Assembly (NCBI GenBank): GCA_023634235.1
Contig: JAMKCF010000001.1
Coordinates: 16,502,258 to 16,566,257 of the forward strand
DNA from: Pisaster brevispinus
Lineage: Eukaryota; Echinodermata; Asteroidea; Forcipulatida; Asteriidae
Length of the DNA: 64,000 bases
Reading direction: 5' to 3'
Part shown: positions 1 to 11,050 of the stretch, in pieces
Numbering within the stretch: position 1 is the first letter of the stretch
Layout: each line of letters starts with the position of its first letter
The notes under the pieces: generated by a model
Database searches by the model: none
What the model saw: only the letters and a program-made list of their open reading frames with translations
What the model was told of the DNA's origin: nothing
Position numbers and translations under genes: made by a program

Positions 1-1680
1 ACATTCAGGACAAAGGTTTGCTAATACGAACAAACTCGCTAAATTGGGATAAACATCAACACTATCTAGAAGTAATTTAAAGGGCACACTAATTTCTCCT
101 TGTTGCACACGACACGTTAGGTTTGTGTGATGTAGGTTAGGCAATTGAGTTTCTATTTTTCTGAAATTACCTTGAAAGTGTTGTTTATTTTTATTTGATG
201 AGTTATTTAAACATGCAATCTAAGAAAACAATTACATTATTAGCTTTACCACTAATATTTCTGTGAAATTGCGTATGGAAATTGCCATTACGAATAGGAA
301 TTGCCATTTTTGAAACCAAAAAGTTGGTACATTTGGTCTTATAAGTCATTTTAAACAGTTGATACTGCGATCAAGTTTGTGAAAAATTGTGAGAATAGAG
401 AGATTGTATGGATTAGGCATTTGTATCCAAATAATTTATTAAAAAGGTGTGTTAACACGAAAATAAATCACAAAATTTAGATAAAACAATAACTAGTTCG
501 AATGGCAAGTCATGTACCTTTGTTTAATTGCACACGGCACGCTAAGATGTATTGAGGATGTCATTTTGAGGTATTTGTTTTTTAAATTGTTCTAAAAGTG
601 TGTTTCTATAAAAACATATGCCTCACTAGGGCTTGGTACCTAAGCAAATAATGACAGATATATGATTTAAAGGTCTTGACAGCATTAATCATATTATTTC
701 TGTGAAATTACGTTCTAGAATTGCCATTTTATGTAATCAAAAGGTGGTACCGTTGTCTTAAAAGTCATTTTAAACAGTTGATATAACAAGCAAGTTTTTT
801 GAAAGTTTGTGAAATTGAAGAGATTGTCACAAATTTAACATTTGTTTATAGACATTCAGAAAAAGTGTGCTAATATGAAAAAAAACCCACTAATTTGGAT
901 AAAGCTAAAACACTATCTGGAAGTAGATGAGTAGTTCAAAGGTCACAACATCTTCTCCTTGTTGCACACGGCACGATAGGTCTGTGTGATTCCAGTTTAG
1001 CAACTTAAAGTGATTGTTTTCAAATTGCCTTATAAATCTGTTTTTATAAGTTTGTGGATTTATTCGGACTTGGTACTTTAGTCAATATTAGCAGATAAAT
1101 GATTTAGAGATCTTGGCAGCATTACCATTAACATTTCTAAGAAAATTACGCAATGAAGTTGCTATTTTCTTAAACCAAAAGTCGATCATAATGGTCTTAG
1201 GAGTCATTTTCAACACTTGATACATCGAGCAAGTTTGTGAAAGTGTGTAAAATTATTGAGACTGTCAAGTAATAGATATTTTGTGTCCGAAATTTTGGAA
1301 ACAGGTCTGTCCAATACGATATTAAATTAAGAAATATGGATAAAGAAATAACAGTTTCAAGAAGTAGGTAAGTAGTACGAAAGGTCACAACATCTTCCAT
1401 TGTTGTTATCGGTGCGCTAGGTTTGCAGCAGGTTTGGCAGCATTTGAGTTTGCTTGTTGTTGAAATTATTTTCAAAGTGTCTTTTTATAAATTTGATGAT
1501 TTATTCGTAAATAATGACAGGTAGATGATTTGAAGGTTATGACAGCATTATACCCATAACATTTACGGAAATAATGTATAGAAATTGCCAGTTACAAAGC
1601 CTAATATTTGTACATTTGTTCTTATTAGTGATTTTAAACAGTTGATTGATATAATATAAGCAATACAACTTAACAGTATA
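1..1680. repeat. Diverged ~430-bp subrepeats inside the 3,085-bp unit
   Basis: The phrase cattttaaacagttgat and variants recurs near 348, 767, 1204 and 1631. Each is preceded by an attgccat-like segment and followed, where present, by a gcacacggcacg segment. Bases 1-220 match another phase of the same subrepeat, so the array continues to the left of the window. The same subrepeats recur in copies 2 and 3. The short reading frames here, for example 1197-1475 on the minus strand, are by-products of the repeat. Confidence 0.8.
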
Positions 1681-2120
1681 GATTTAAAAAAAAAAAAATT
1701 AAATTAAACATGGCACTGCAGAGGGTTCCATGTAAGAAGCAGAGCTTGTAGGCAATGGTCCCTAAAGACATGCTTTGCACTGAGACGGATAATAACAATT
1801 AGGTGAACCAAAAGGTCTGTTGTCGAGTCGAGTCATTAAGGAAAAAAATAGTATAATATAGGTCTCAATGCACAAGCATGTACTCAAACAATTATTTTAA
1901 GTAGATCACTTTAAAACAAACAGACGAAGGACGAAAGCGAAACAGTGGACTAAAACTAACACAACGGCCTTGCAGGTCTACCAGTAAATTACCAAACGAG
2001 ACTGAGTGATCACACCCAGGGGATCCCACGGAGGTAATAACAAGCATGGAAATGGGCTACGTGGGTGAGGATCTCCATCAGACGAGACCACCCATTCTCG
2101 GTCAGCACTAAAATACCAGT

Positions 2121-2378
2121 TTAGATTATATAAGTACACGTACATGTATATATTAGACACTCATCCACAGTCAGATTCCAATGTGTCAGGTTTAAAAACA
2201 CGTTAAATATAGATAAACTTTCGGATACTCTAAGTTGTTTGTTAAGCATGTTCCAGAGCATGGGTCCCTTATGTTTAATAGTTTTATGAGCAAGGGACGT
2301 ACGAGTGTAAGGAATATGAAAATTAGAAGCTTGGCGGGTAAAATGGGAATGAACATCTGAATTTAAATAAAAAGTCAC
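2121..2378 (-). pseudogene. LINE reverse-transcriptase C-terminal fragment (copy 1)
   Basis: The 85-residue minus-strand frame contains a HSHFTRQASNFHIPYTRTSL stretch followed by KGPMLWNMLNKQL. This resembles the conserved tail found downstream of the reverse transcriptase domain in many animal non-LTR retrotransposons (N-T-R, then GP-x-LWN-x-L). There is no catalytic reverse-transcriptase core, so this is a short 3' relic carried passively in the satellite unit. Clade assignment (CR1, L2, Jockey or similar) is not possible from this fragment. Confidence 0.6.
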
Positions 2379-2600
2379 ATTGCCAGTAGCTTTTAATCAA
2401 GTTGCACGCGGCGGCGGCGGCACCTCCAGATATCACGCGGCTAGGTTTCGCCGCTCGCGCTGGTCTTTTTTTGTGCGTGGTATCTGGGGTCGTGCTTGAC
2501 ATCTGGGGGCGCTCGTGCTGGTTTTTTTCGTGCGCTATAACTGGGGTCGTGTTTGATGTGGGGGTGCGCCTTGACTAAAGGCTACATTTCCAGAGGCTAT

Positions 2601-2773
2601 GGTCCTATTCGAAATCACGGCTTCGGCTTTGGATTTGGCATTGAGGCTCCGTTCTTTCGTCTGAAGCCCTGAGCGCGTATACCCGAAGCACGCACTATAG
2701 GCAAAACAACCGGCGGGGCAAAGCTAACCTGAGAGCCGAATCCAAAGCCAAATCTAGTCGTTTCGAAAAGGGC
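2601..2773. mobile_element. Foldback (MITE-like) element A in array unit
   Basis: An imperfect inverted repeat. The left arm begins near 2601 (cctattcgaaat, then cggcttcggctttgg) and the right arm ends near 2773 (ccaaagccaaat, then cgtttcgaaaaggg). Equivalent copies are at about 5686-5858 and 8768-8940. There is no coding capacity. The arm sequence resembles that of the hairpin element at 3041, which suggests one family of non-autonomous DNA transposons. Confidence 0.5.
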
Positions 2774-3040
2774 TTATGATCAGCCTCACTACCATGGGCA
2801 GTGCGTCGTATCGATACCTCTCGTCATTATGATTGAGCAAGGCATGCTGGGAAAAAATGGCGCGGCGAGATCGATCACCCCTGGGAACGAGGTTGGCCTA
2901 TGATGGCTATGATCGACCAATGCATTCTAAGACGAAAAAGAAATGGCGTTCACCACTGGGAACGAGGTTGATGTCGTATATCAATGAAAACGAGGTTGGA
3001 TTGTCGCGTACGTAGAGTTTGTAGCATAGCATAGTAGTAT

Positions 3041-3169
3041 GGCCGTGTCCGAAACGGCGACTTCGGCTACAGCTACAGCTAGATCAGCGCGTCTGCCAGT
3101 GTTGAAGAATAAGCAGACGCGGGCAATCTAGCCGTAGCTCTAGCCGAAGTCGCCGTTTCGGACACGGCC
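3041..3169. mobile_element. Foldback (MITE-like) element B, copy 1
   Basis: A 129-bp element with near-perfect inverted arms of about 28 bp, starting ggccgtgtccgaaacggcg and ending in its reverse complement. An inner imperfect arm extends the stem (gctagatcagcgcgtctgc against gcagacgcgggcaatctag). No reading frame was seen. It repeats at 6126-6254 and 9208-9336 as part of the tandem unit. Confidence 0.7.
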
Positions 3170-5205
3170 TAATGTTCGTTATTACATGTATTAACTATCT
3201 ACTCGATCCCTCGTGTAAACACAGTCATAGTTGAGTTGCCAATCGAAGGTAAATAATGTTACAGCATTTGTGTGAAGAAGAGTAAATATTTTTCTTGTGT
3301 TTAGCTAAGAAAACAATTACATTATTAGCTTTACCACTAATATTTCTGTGAAATTGCGTATGGAAATTGCCATTACGAATAGGAATTGCCATTTTTGAAA
3401 CCAAAAAGTTGGTACATTTGGTCTTATAAGTCATTTTAAACAGTTGATACTGCGATCAAGTTTGTGAAAAATTGTGAGAATAGAGAGATTGTATGGATTA
3501 GGCATTTGTATCCAAATAATTTATTAAAAAGGTGTGTTAACACGAAAATAAATCACAAAATTTAGATAAAACAATAACTAGTTCGAATGGCAAGTCATGT
3601 ACCTTTGTTTAATTGCACACGGCACGCTAAGATGTATTGAGGATGTCATTTTGAGGTATTTGTTTTTTAAATTGTTCTAAAAGTGTGTTTCTATAAAAAC
3701 ATATGCCTCACTAGGGCTTGGTACCTAAGCAAATAATGACAGATATATGATTTAAAGGTCTTGACAGCATTAATCATATTATTTCTGTGAAATTACGTTC
3801 TAGAATTGCCATTTTATGTAATCAAAAGGTGGTACCGTTGTCTTAAAAGTCATTTTAAACAGTTGATATAACAAGCAAGTTTTTTGAAAGTTTGTGAAAT
3901 TGAAGAGATTGTCACAAATTTAACATTTGTTTATAGACATTCAGAAAAAGTGTGCTAATATGAAAAAAACCCCACTAATTTGGATAAAGCTAAAACACTA
4001 TCTGGAAGTAGATGAGTAGTTCAAAGGTCACAACATCTTCTCCTTGTTGCACACGGCACGATAGGTCTGTGTGATTCCAGTTTAGCAACTTAAAGTGATT
4101 GTTTTCAAATTGCCTTATAAATCTGTTTTTATAAGTTTGTGGATTTATTCGGACTTGGTACTTTAGTCAATATTAGCAGATAAATGATTTAGAGATCTTG
4201 GCAGCATTACCATTAACATTTCTAAGAAAATTACGCAATGAAGTTGCTATTTTCTTAAACCAAAAGTCGATCATAATGGTCTTAGGAGTCATTTTCAACA
4301 CTTGATACATCGAGCAAGTTTGTGAAAGTGTGTAAAATTATTGAGACTGTCAAGTAATAGATATTTTGTGTCCGAAATTTTGGAAACAGGTCTGTCCAAT
4401 ACGATATTAAATTAAGAAATATGGATAAAGAAATAACAGTTTCAAGAAGTAGGTAAGTAGTACGAAAGGTCACAACATCTTCCATTGTTGTTATCGGTGC
4501 GCTAGGTTTGCAGCAGGTTTGGCAGCATTTGAGTTTGCTTGTTGTTGAAATTATTTTCAAAGTGTCTTTTTATAAATTTGATGATTTATTCGTAAATAAT
4601 GACAGGTAGATGATTTGAAGGTTATGACAGCATTATACCCATAACATTTACGGAAATAATGTATAGAAATTGCCAGTTACAAAGCCTAATATTTGTACAT
4701 TTGTTCTTATTAGTGATTTTAAACAGTTGATTGATATAATATAAGCAATACAACTTAACAGTATAGATTTAAAAAAAAAAAAATTAAATTAAACATGGCA
4801 CTGCAGAGGGTTCCATGTAAGAAGCAGAGCTTGTAGGCAATGGTCCCTAAAGACATGCTTTGCACTGAGACGGATAATAACAATTAGGTGAACCAAAAGG
4901 TCTGTTGTCGAGTCGAGTCATTAAGGAAAAAAATAGTATAATATAGGTCTCAATGCACAAGCATGTACTCAAACAATTATTTTAAGTAGATCACTTTAAA
5001 ACAAACAGACGAAGGACGAAAGCGAAACAGTGGACTAAAACTAACACAACGGCCTTGCAGGTCTACCAGTAAATTACCAAACGAGACTGAGTGATCACAC
5101 CCAGGGGATCCCACGGAGGTAATAACAAGCATGGAAATGGGCTACGTGGGTGAGGATCTCCATCAGACGAGACCACCCATTCTCGGTCAGCACTAAAATA
5201 CCAGT

Positions 5206-5463
5206 TTAGATTATATAAGTACACGTACATGTATATATTAGACACTCATCCACAGTCAGATTCCAATGTGTCAGGTTTAAAAACACGTTAAATATAGATA
5301 AACTTTCGGATACTCTAAGTTGTTTGTTAAGCATGTTCCAGAGCATGGGTCCCTTATGTTTAATAGTTTTATGAGCAAGGGACGTACGAGTGTAAGGAAT
5401 ATGAAAATTAGAAGCTTGGCGGGTAAAATGGGAATGAACATCTGAATTTAAATAAAAAGTCAC
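5206..5463 (-). pseudogene. LINE reverse-transcriptase C-terminal fragment (copy 2)
   Basis: Identical in protein sequence to the 2121-2378 fragment and offset by exactly one 3,085-bp unit. It is carried by tandem duplication, not by an independent LINE insertion. Confidence 0.6.
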
Positions 5464-6125
5464 ATTGCCAGTAGCTTTTAATCAAGTTGCACGCGGCGGC
5501 GGCGGCACCTCCAGATATCACGCGGCTAGGTTTCGCCGCTCGCGCTGGTCTTTTTTTGTGCGTGGTATCTGGGGTCGTGCTTGACATCTGGGGGCGCTCG
5601 TGCTGGTTTTTTTCGTGCGCTATAACTGGGGTCGTGTTTGATGTGGGGGTGCGCCTTGACTAAAGGCTACATTTCCAGAGGCTATGGTCCTATTCGAAAT
5701 CACGGCTTCGGCTTTGGATTTGGCATTGAGGCTCCGTTCTTTCGTCTGAAGCCCTGAGCGCGTATACCCGAAGCACGCACTATAGGCAAAACAACCGGCG
5801 GGGCAAAGCTAACCTGAGAGCCGAATCCAAAGCCAAATCTAGTCGTTTCGAAAAGGGCTTATGATCAGCCTCACTACCATGGGCAGTGCGTCGTATCGAT
5901 ACCTCTCGTCATTATGATTGAGCAAGGCATGCTGGGAAAAAATGGCGCGGCGAGATCGATCACCCCTGGGAACGAGGTTGGCCTATGATGGCTATGATCG
6001 ACCAATGCATTCTAAGACGAAAAAGAAATGGCGTTCACCACTGGGAACGAGGTTGATGTCGTATATCAATGAAAACGAGGTTGGATTGTCGCGTACGTAG
6101 AGTTTGTAGCATAGCATAGTAGTAT

Positions 6126-6254
6126 GGCCGTGTCCGAAACGGCGACTTCGGCTACAGCTACAGCTAGATCAGCGCGTCTGCCAGTGTTGAAGAATAAGCA
6201 GACGCGGGCAATCTAGCCGTAGCTCTAGCCGAAGTCGCCGTTTCGGACACGGCC
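6126..6254. mobile_element. Foldback (MITE-like) element B, copy 2
   Basis: Same 129-bp hairpin element as at 3041, displaced by one 3,085-bp unit. Confidence 0.7.
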
Positions 6255-8287
6255 TAATGTTCGTTATTACATGTATTAACTATCTACTCGATCCCTCGTG
6301 TAAACACAGTCATAGTTGAGTTGCCAATCGAAGGTAAATAATGTTACAGCATTTGTGTGAAGAAGAGTAAATATTTTTCTTGTGTTTAGCTAAGAAAACA
6401 ATTACATTATTAGCTTTACCACTAATATTTCTGTGAAATTGCGTATGGAAATTGCCATTACGAATAGGAATTGCCATTTTTGAAACCAAAAAGTTGGTAC
6501 ATTTGGTCTTATAAGTCATTTTAAACAGTTGATACTGCGATCAAGTTTGTGAAAAATTGTGAGAATAGAGAGATTGTATGGATTAGGCATTTGTATCCAA
6601 ATAATTTATTAAAAAGGTGTGTTAACACGAAAATAAATCACAAAATTTAGATAAAACAATAACTAGTTCGAATGGCAAGTCATGTACCTTTGTTTAATTG
6701 CACACGGCACGCTAAGATGTATTGAGGATGTCATTTTGAGGTATTTGTTTTTTAAATTGTTCTAAAAGTGTGTTTCTATAAAAACATATGCCTCACTAGG
6801 GCTTGGTACCTAAGCAAATAATGACAGATATATGATTTAAAGGTCTTGACAGCATTAATCATATTATTTCTGTGAAATTACGTTCTAGAATTGCCATTTT
6901 ATGTAATCAAAAGGTGGTACCGTTGTCTTAAAAGTCATTTTAAACAGTTGATATAACAAGCAAGTTTTTTGAAAGTTTGTGAAATTGAAGAGATTGTCAC
7001 AAATTTAACATTTGTTTATAGACATTCAGAAAAAGTGTGCTAATATGAAAAAAACCCCACTAATTTGGATAAAGCTAAAACACTATCTGGAAGTAGATGA
7101 GTAGTTCAAAGGTCACAACATCTTCTCCTTGTTGCACACGGCACGATAGGTCTGTGTGATTCCAGTTTAGCAACTTAAAGTGATTGTTTTCAAATTGCCT
7201 TATAAATCTGTTTTTATAAGTTTGTGGATTTATTCGGACTTGGTACTTTAGTCAATATTAGCAGATAAATGATTTAGAGATCTTGGCAGCATTACCATTA
7301 ACATTTCTAAGAAAATTACGCAATGAAGTTGCTATTTTCTTAAACCAAAAGTCGATCATAATGGTCTTAGGAGTCATTTTCAACACTTGATACATCGAGC
7401 AAGTTTGTGAAAGTGTGTAAAATTATTGAGACTGTCAAGTAATAGATATTTTGTGTCCGAAATTTTGGAAACAGGTCTGTCCAATACGATATTAAATTAA
7501 GAAATATGGATAAAGAAATAACAGTTTCAAGAAGTAGGTAAGTAGTACGAAAGGTCACATCTTCCATTGTTGTTATCGGTGCGCTAGGTTTGCAGCAGGT
7601 TTGGCAGCATTTGAGTTTGCTTGTTGTTGAAATTATTTTCAAAGTGTCTTTTTATAAATTTGATGATTTATTCGTAAATAATGACAGGTAGATGATTTGA
7701 AGGTTATGACAGCATTATACCCATAACATTTACGGAAATAATGTATAGAAATTGCCAGTTACAAAGCCTAATATTTGTACATTTGTTCTTATTAGTGATT
7801 TTAAACAGTTGATTGATATAATATAAGCAATACAACTTAACAGTATAGATTTAAAAAAAAAAAAATTAAATTAAACATGGCACTGCAGAGGGTTCCATGT
7901 AAGAAGCAGAGCTTGTAGGCAATGGTCCCTAAAGACATGCTTTGCACTGAGACGGATAATAACAATTAGGTGAACCAAAAGGTCTGTTGTCGAGTCGAGT
8001 CATTAAGGAAAAAAATAGTATAATATAGGTCTCAATGCACAAGCATGTACTCAAACAATTATTTTAAGTAGATCACTTTAAAACAAACAGACGAAGGACG
8101 AAAGCGAAACAGTGGACTAAAACTAACACAACGGCCTTGCAGGTCTACCAGTAAATTACCAAACGAGACTGAGTGATCACACCCAGGGGATCCCACGGAG
8201 GTAATAACAAGCATGGAAATGGGCTACGTGGGTGAGGATCTCCATCAGACGAGACCACCCATTCTCGGTCAGCACTAAAATACCAGT

Positions 8288-8545
8288 TTAGATTATATAA
8301 GTACACGTACATGTATATATTAGACACTCATCCACAGTCAGATTCCAATGTGTCAGGTTTAAAAACACGTTAAATATAGATAAACTTTCGGATACTCTAA
8401 GTTGTTTGTTAAGCATGTTCCAGAGCATGGGTCCCTTATGTTTAATAGTTTTATGAGCAAGGGACGTACGAGTGTAAGGAATATGAAAATTAGAAGCTTG
8501 GCGGGTAAAATGGGAATGAACATCTGAATTTAAATAAAAAGTCAC
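8288..8545 (-). pseudogene. LINE reverse-transcriptase C-terminal fragment (copy 3)
   Basis: Identical in protein sequence to the fragments in the first two units. It lies in the last copy of the array, 1 kb before the Polinton. Confidence 0.6.
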
Positions 8546-9207
8546 ATTGCCAGTAGCTTTTAATCAAGTTGCACGCGGCGGCGGCGGCACCTCCAGATAT
8601 CACGCGGCTAGGTTTCGCCGCTCGCGCTGGTCTTTTTTTGTGCGTGGTATCTGGGGTCGTGCTTGACATCTGGGGGCGCTCGTGCTGGTTTTTTTCGTGC
8701 GCTATAACTGGGGTCGTGTTTGATGTGGGGGTGCGCCTTGACTAAAGGCTACATTTCCAGAGGCTATGGTCCTATTCGAAATCACGGCTTCGGCTTTGGA
8801 TTTGGCTTTGAGGCTCCGTTCTTTCGTCTGAAGCCCTGAGCGCGTATACCCGAAGCACGCACTATAGGCAAAACAACCGGCGGGGCAAAGCTAACCTGAG
8901 AGCCGAATCCAAAGCCAAATCTAGTCGTTTCGAAAAGGGCTTATGATCAGCCTCACTACCATGGGCAGTGCGTCGTATCGATACCTCTCGTCATTATGAT
9001 TGAGCAAGGCATGCTGGGAAAAAATGGCGCGGCGAGATCGATCACCCCTGGGAACGAGGTTGGCCTATGATGGCTATGATCGACCAATGCATTCTAAGAC
9101 GAAAAAGAAATGGCGTTCACCACTGGGAACGAGGTTGATGTCGTATATCAATGAAAACGAGGTTGGATTGTCGCGTACGTAGAGTTTGTAGCATAGCATA
9201 GTAGTAT

Positions 9208-9336
9208 GGCCGTGTCCGAAACGGCGACTTCGGCTACAGCTACAGCTAGATCAGCGCGTCTGCCAGTGTTGAAGAATAAGCAGACGCGGGCAATCTAGCC
9301 GTAGCTCTAGCCGAAGTCGCCGTTTCGGACACGGCC
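9208..9336. mobile_element. Foldback (MITE-like) element B, copy 3
   Basis: Same 129-bp hairpin element, in the last array unit. Confidence 0.7.
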
Positions 9337-9489
9337 TAATGTTCGTTATTACATGTATTAACTATCTACTCGATCCCTCGTGTAAACACAGTCATAGTTG
9401 AGTTGCCAATCGAAGGTAAATAATGTTACAGCATTTGTGTGAAGAAGAGTAAATATTTTTCTTGTGTTTAGCTTGTTGTTTGTATTCAT

Positions 9490-9498
9490 GTTATTTAT
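9490..9498. repeat. Target-site duplication of the Polinton, left copy
   Basis: GTTATTTAT lies immediately before the TIR (TAGCCCCACTTG). The identical 9 bases lie immediately after the right TIR at 24605-24613. The match ends at 9 bases on both sides. Polintons usually duplicate 6 bp, so the length is unusual. Confidence 0.75.
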
Positions 9499-10540
9499 TA
9501 GCCCCACTTGTGTGGCCAAGGGACAGGAAACCTGAATCCTTGGCCACACGTCGTCACCCATATTTTCGTCAGCCCACCGATTAAAAAATAGAGGCGCATT
9601 CCCTAAGAGCGGGTCGGCAATTTAAACCACCTCAATGTGTTCACCTACCTCTTAGCTTGACCTGGGTGTTTTGGGTGAGGACATAAATAACAATTTCAAA
9701 AGATATTTCAATTCAAAATTTTCAACTCTATCCGAATTAGATTTTCGCGACATGTACTGAGCGCGGCCATTTAGGATTTATTCTAATCGTGCCAATCAAT
9801 TCATGACGTCAGTAGTATAGATGGAGTCACACACACCTAATTTTGGGTAGTGCAGGGTAGTTTGCACTACTCAAAAACGAACTTTGCACACCCAAAAAAC
9901 AAAATGGCGTGCGGTATGGGGGTGTGTATTTACACACCAGGAAAAGTGGTGCAAAGGTGAACTAGTCGGCCCACAGTCCTTTTAGGGTTCATGCCCGAAG
10001 GGGATGAAGGCGAGTCACGAAGTGGGGAGTCGTGCGGCCCACGGCAGTGTCTTGAGGCCCGAAGGGCCGAGACGTGGGGGTTAACATGATGCACGGCATC
10101 ATGTTGAGCGGTGTCTGAAAGACACCGCAAGAAGGTATGTCTCACGACAGTGTAACTGAGGGCAAACCGTTATCGTTTGCCCTCAGTTGGCTGTGCGGAA
10201 GTGATTTCTTGAAATCACGGAGCGCCGCAGCATAAAACCACGCAGCACAAACGAGTCGCGTACGGCTCGTTTGTATTTTCACAAAGTGAAAACAAAGCGG
10301 TGTCTTCCAAGACGTGTGATAAACCGTTGAGGAAGAAGAAAAGGTCCGAGTACAGTTATAGAGTTATTTGTAATCTTAGAGACCACGGGTGTCATTGAAC
10401 GTGGTTTAATACTTAGTGTCATTTATTTACACTGTTATCGCTATCTGGTGTGGTCAAGGTCCAAGAGACCAACTGCGTTGGTGTGCGACTTGTTTTTGCC
10501 TCGGCCTTGTTTGTTGAATGGCTTATCTCTGATCGACCTG
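9499..10540 (+). repeat. Polinton left terminal inverted repeat
   Basis: It begins TAGCCCCACTTGTGTGGCC, matching the reverse complement of 24604 inward. Homology continues to about 10540, where the left side is followed by a 75-bp direct duplication. It contains the hairpin cluster described separately. The 71-residue frame at 9930-10145 also occurs in the right TIR and is not credible as a gene. Confidence 0.92.
9847..10313. other. Cluster of perfect hairpins in left Polinton TIR
   Basis: Perfect short palindromes follow one another: GTAGTGCA stem 9847-9870; GGTGTGTA stem with TT loop 9921-9938; GGCCC stem with GAA loop 10056-10068; AACATGATGC stem with ACG loop 10083-10105; GCGGTGTCT stem with GAA loop 10108-10128; 14-bp AACTGAGGGCAAAC stem 10154-10188; GTGATTTC stem with TT loop 10201-10218; ACAAACGAG stem 10247-10274; TTTTCAC stem with AAA loop 10276-10292; GTCTT stem 10302-10313. 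Eight of the ten have stems of 7-14 bp, most with 2-3-nt loops. The same cluster is mirrored in the right TIR. Function unknown. Confidence 0.85.
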
Positions 10541-10654
10541 TGTACCAATCGAGGCCCTTGAACTTGCAAGGGCCGATGTCCTTGTTTGTTGCATGGCTTA
10601 TCTCTGATCGACCTGTGTAACAATCGAGGCCCTTGAACTTGCAAGGGCCGATGT
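10506..10654. repeat. 75-bp direct duplication at inner edge of left TIR
   Basis: Two copies, 10506-10580 and 10581-10654, both begin cttgtttgttg and end with a gcccttg/caagggc hairpin and ccgatgt. They differ at only a few bases. The right TIR has a single, partial equivalent around 23460-23500, so the duplication happened on the left side only. Confidence 0.8.
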
Positions 10655-10985
10655 TAATCATGACCGAAGATTGCAGAGCTGGAACAATGTTAAACCACTC
10701 GAACAACTCATCACCCCCCCCCCCCCCCCTCTTGACCGCGGTCCAACACGTATCGACTTGTTACAGAGGTCAGCAACTAATCACCATCAAGTTATATAAA
10801 AGCGGTGTTGATCAGACGACTAATCATGACCGAAGATTGCAGAGCTGGAACAATGTTATAACCACTCGAACAACTCATCACCCCCCCCCCCCCCTCTTGA
10901 CCGCGGTCCAACACGTATCGACTTGTTACAGAGGTCAGCAACTAATCACCATCAAGTTATATAAAAGCGGTGTTGATCAGACGAC
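10655..10985 (+). promoter_or_regulatory. Tandem-duplicated TATA promoter of polymerase gene
   Basis: A 166-bp segment occurs twice (10655-10820 and 10821-10985). Each copy carries a C-homopolymer of 13-19 bases, then gaccgcggtcc, then a TATATAAAA box (10793-10801 and 10958-10966). The downstream TATA lies about 90 bp before the polymerase ATG at 11051. The duplication gives two potential core promoters in series. The long frames reported across this segment are a product of the duplication. Confidence 0.75.
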
Positions 10986-11050
10986 CGCTCACACATCATC
11001 AGCCCGGTCTACATTTGAAGCTCTCCGCATTGGCTTGGGAATCGCACATC

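Larger units (their letters stand above)
221..9472. repeat. Tandem array of three 3,085-bp units
   Basis: Copies lie at about 221-3305, 3306-6390 and 6391-9472. Spacing of landmarks is exactly 3,085 bp between copies 1 and 2, and 3,082 bp later because copy 3 lacks 3 bases near 7560. Only a handful of substitutions were seen between copies (for example near 871/3966 and 2638/8806), so they are extremely young or homogenised. Each unit holds diverged ~430-bp subrepeats, a LINE fragment, a GC-rich segment and two foldback elements. No host gene was found. An assembly artefact is possible at this identity. Confidence 0.93.

Noticed and set aside
2833..3015. 60-residue frame (MSKACWEKMARRDRS), repeated in each array unit
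   Set aside because: Short, with an internal RSPLGTRL duplication from a DNA repeat; no family and no splice context.
9930..10145. 71-residue frame on the minus strand, also present at 23861-24076
   Set aside because: It lies in the hairpin cluster of both TIRs and has no coding signature; it exists only because the TIR is duplicated.
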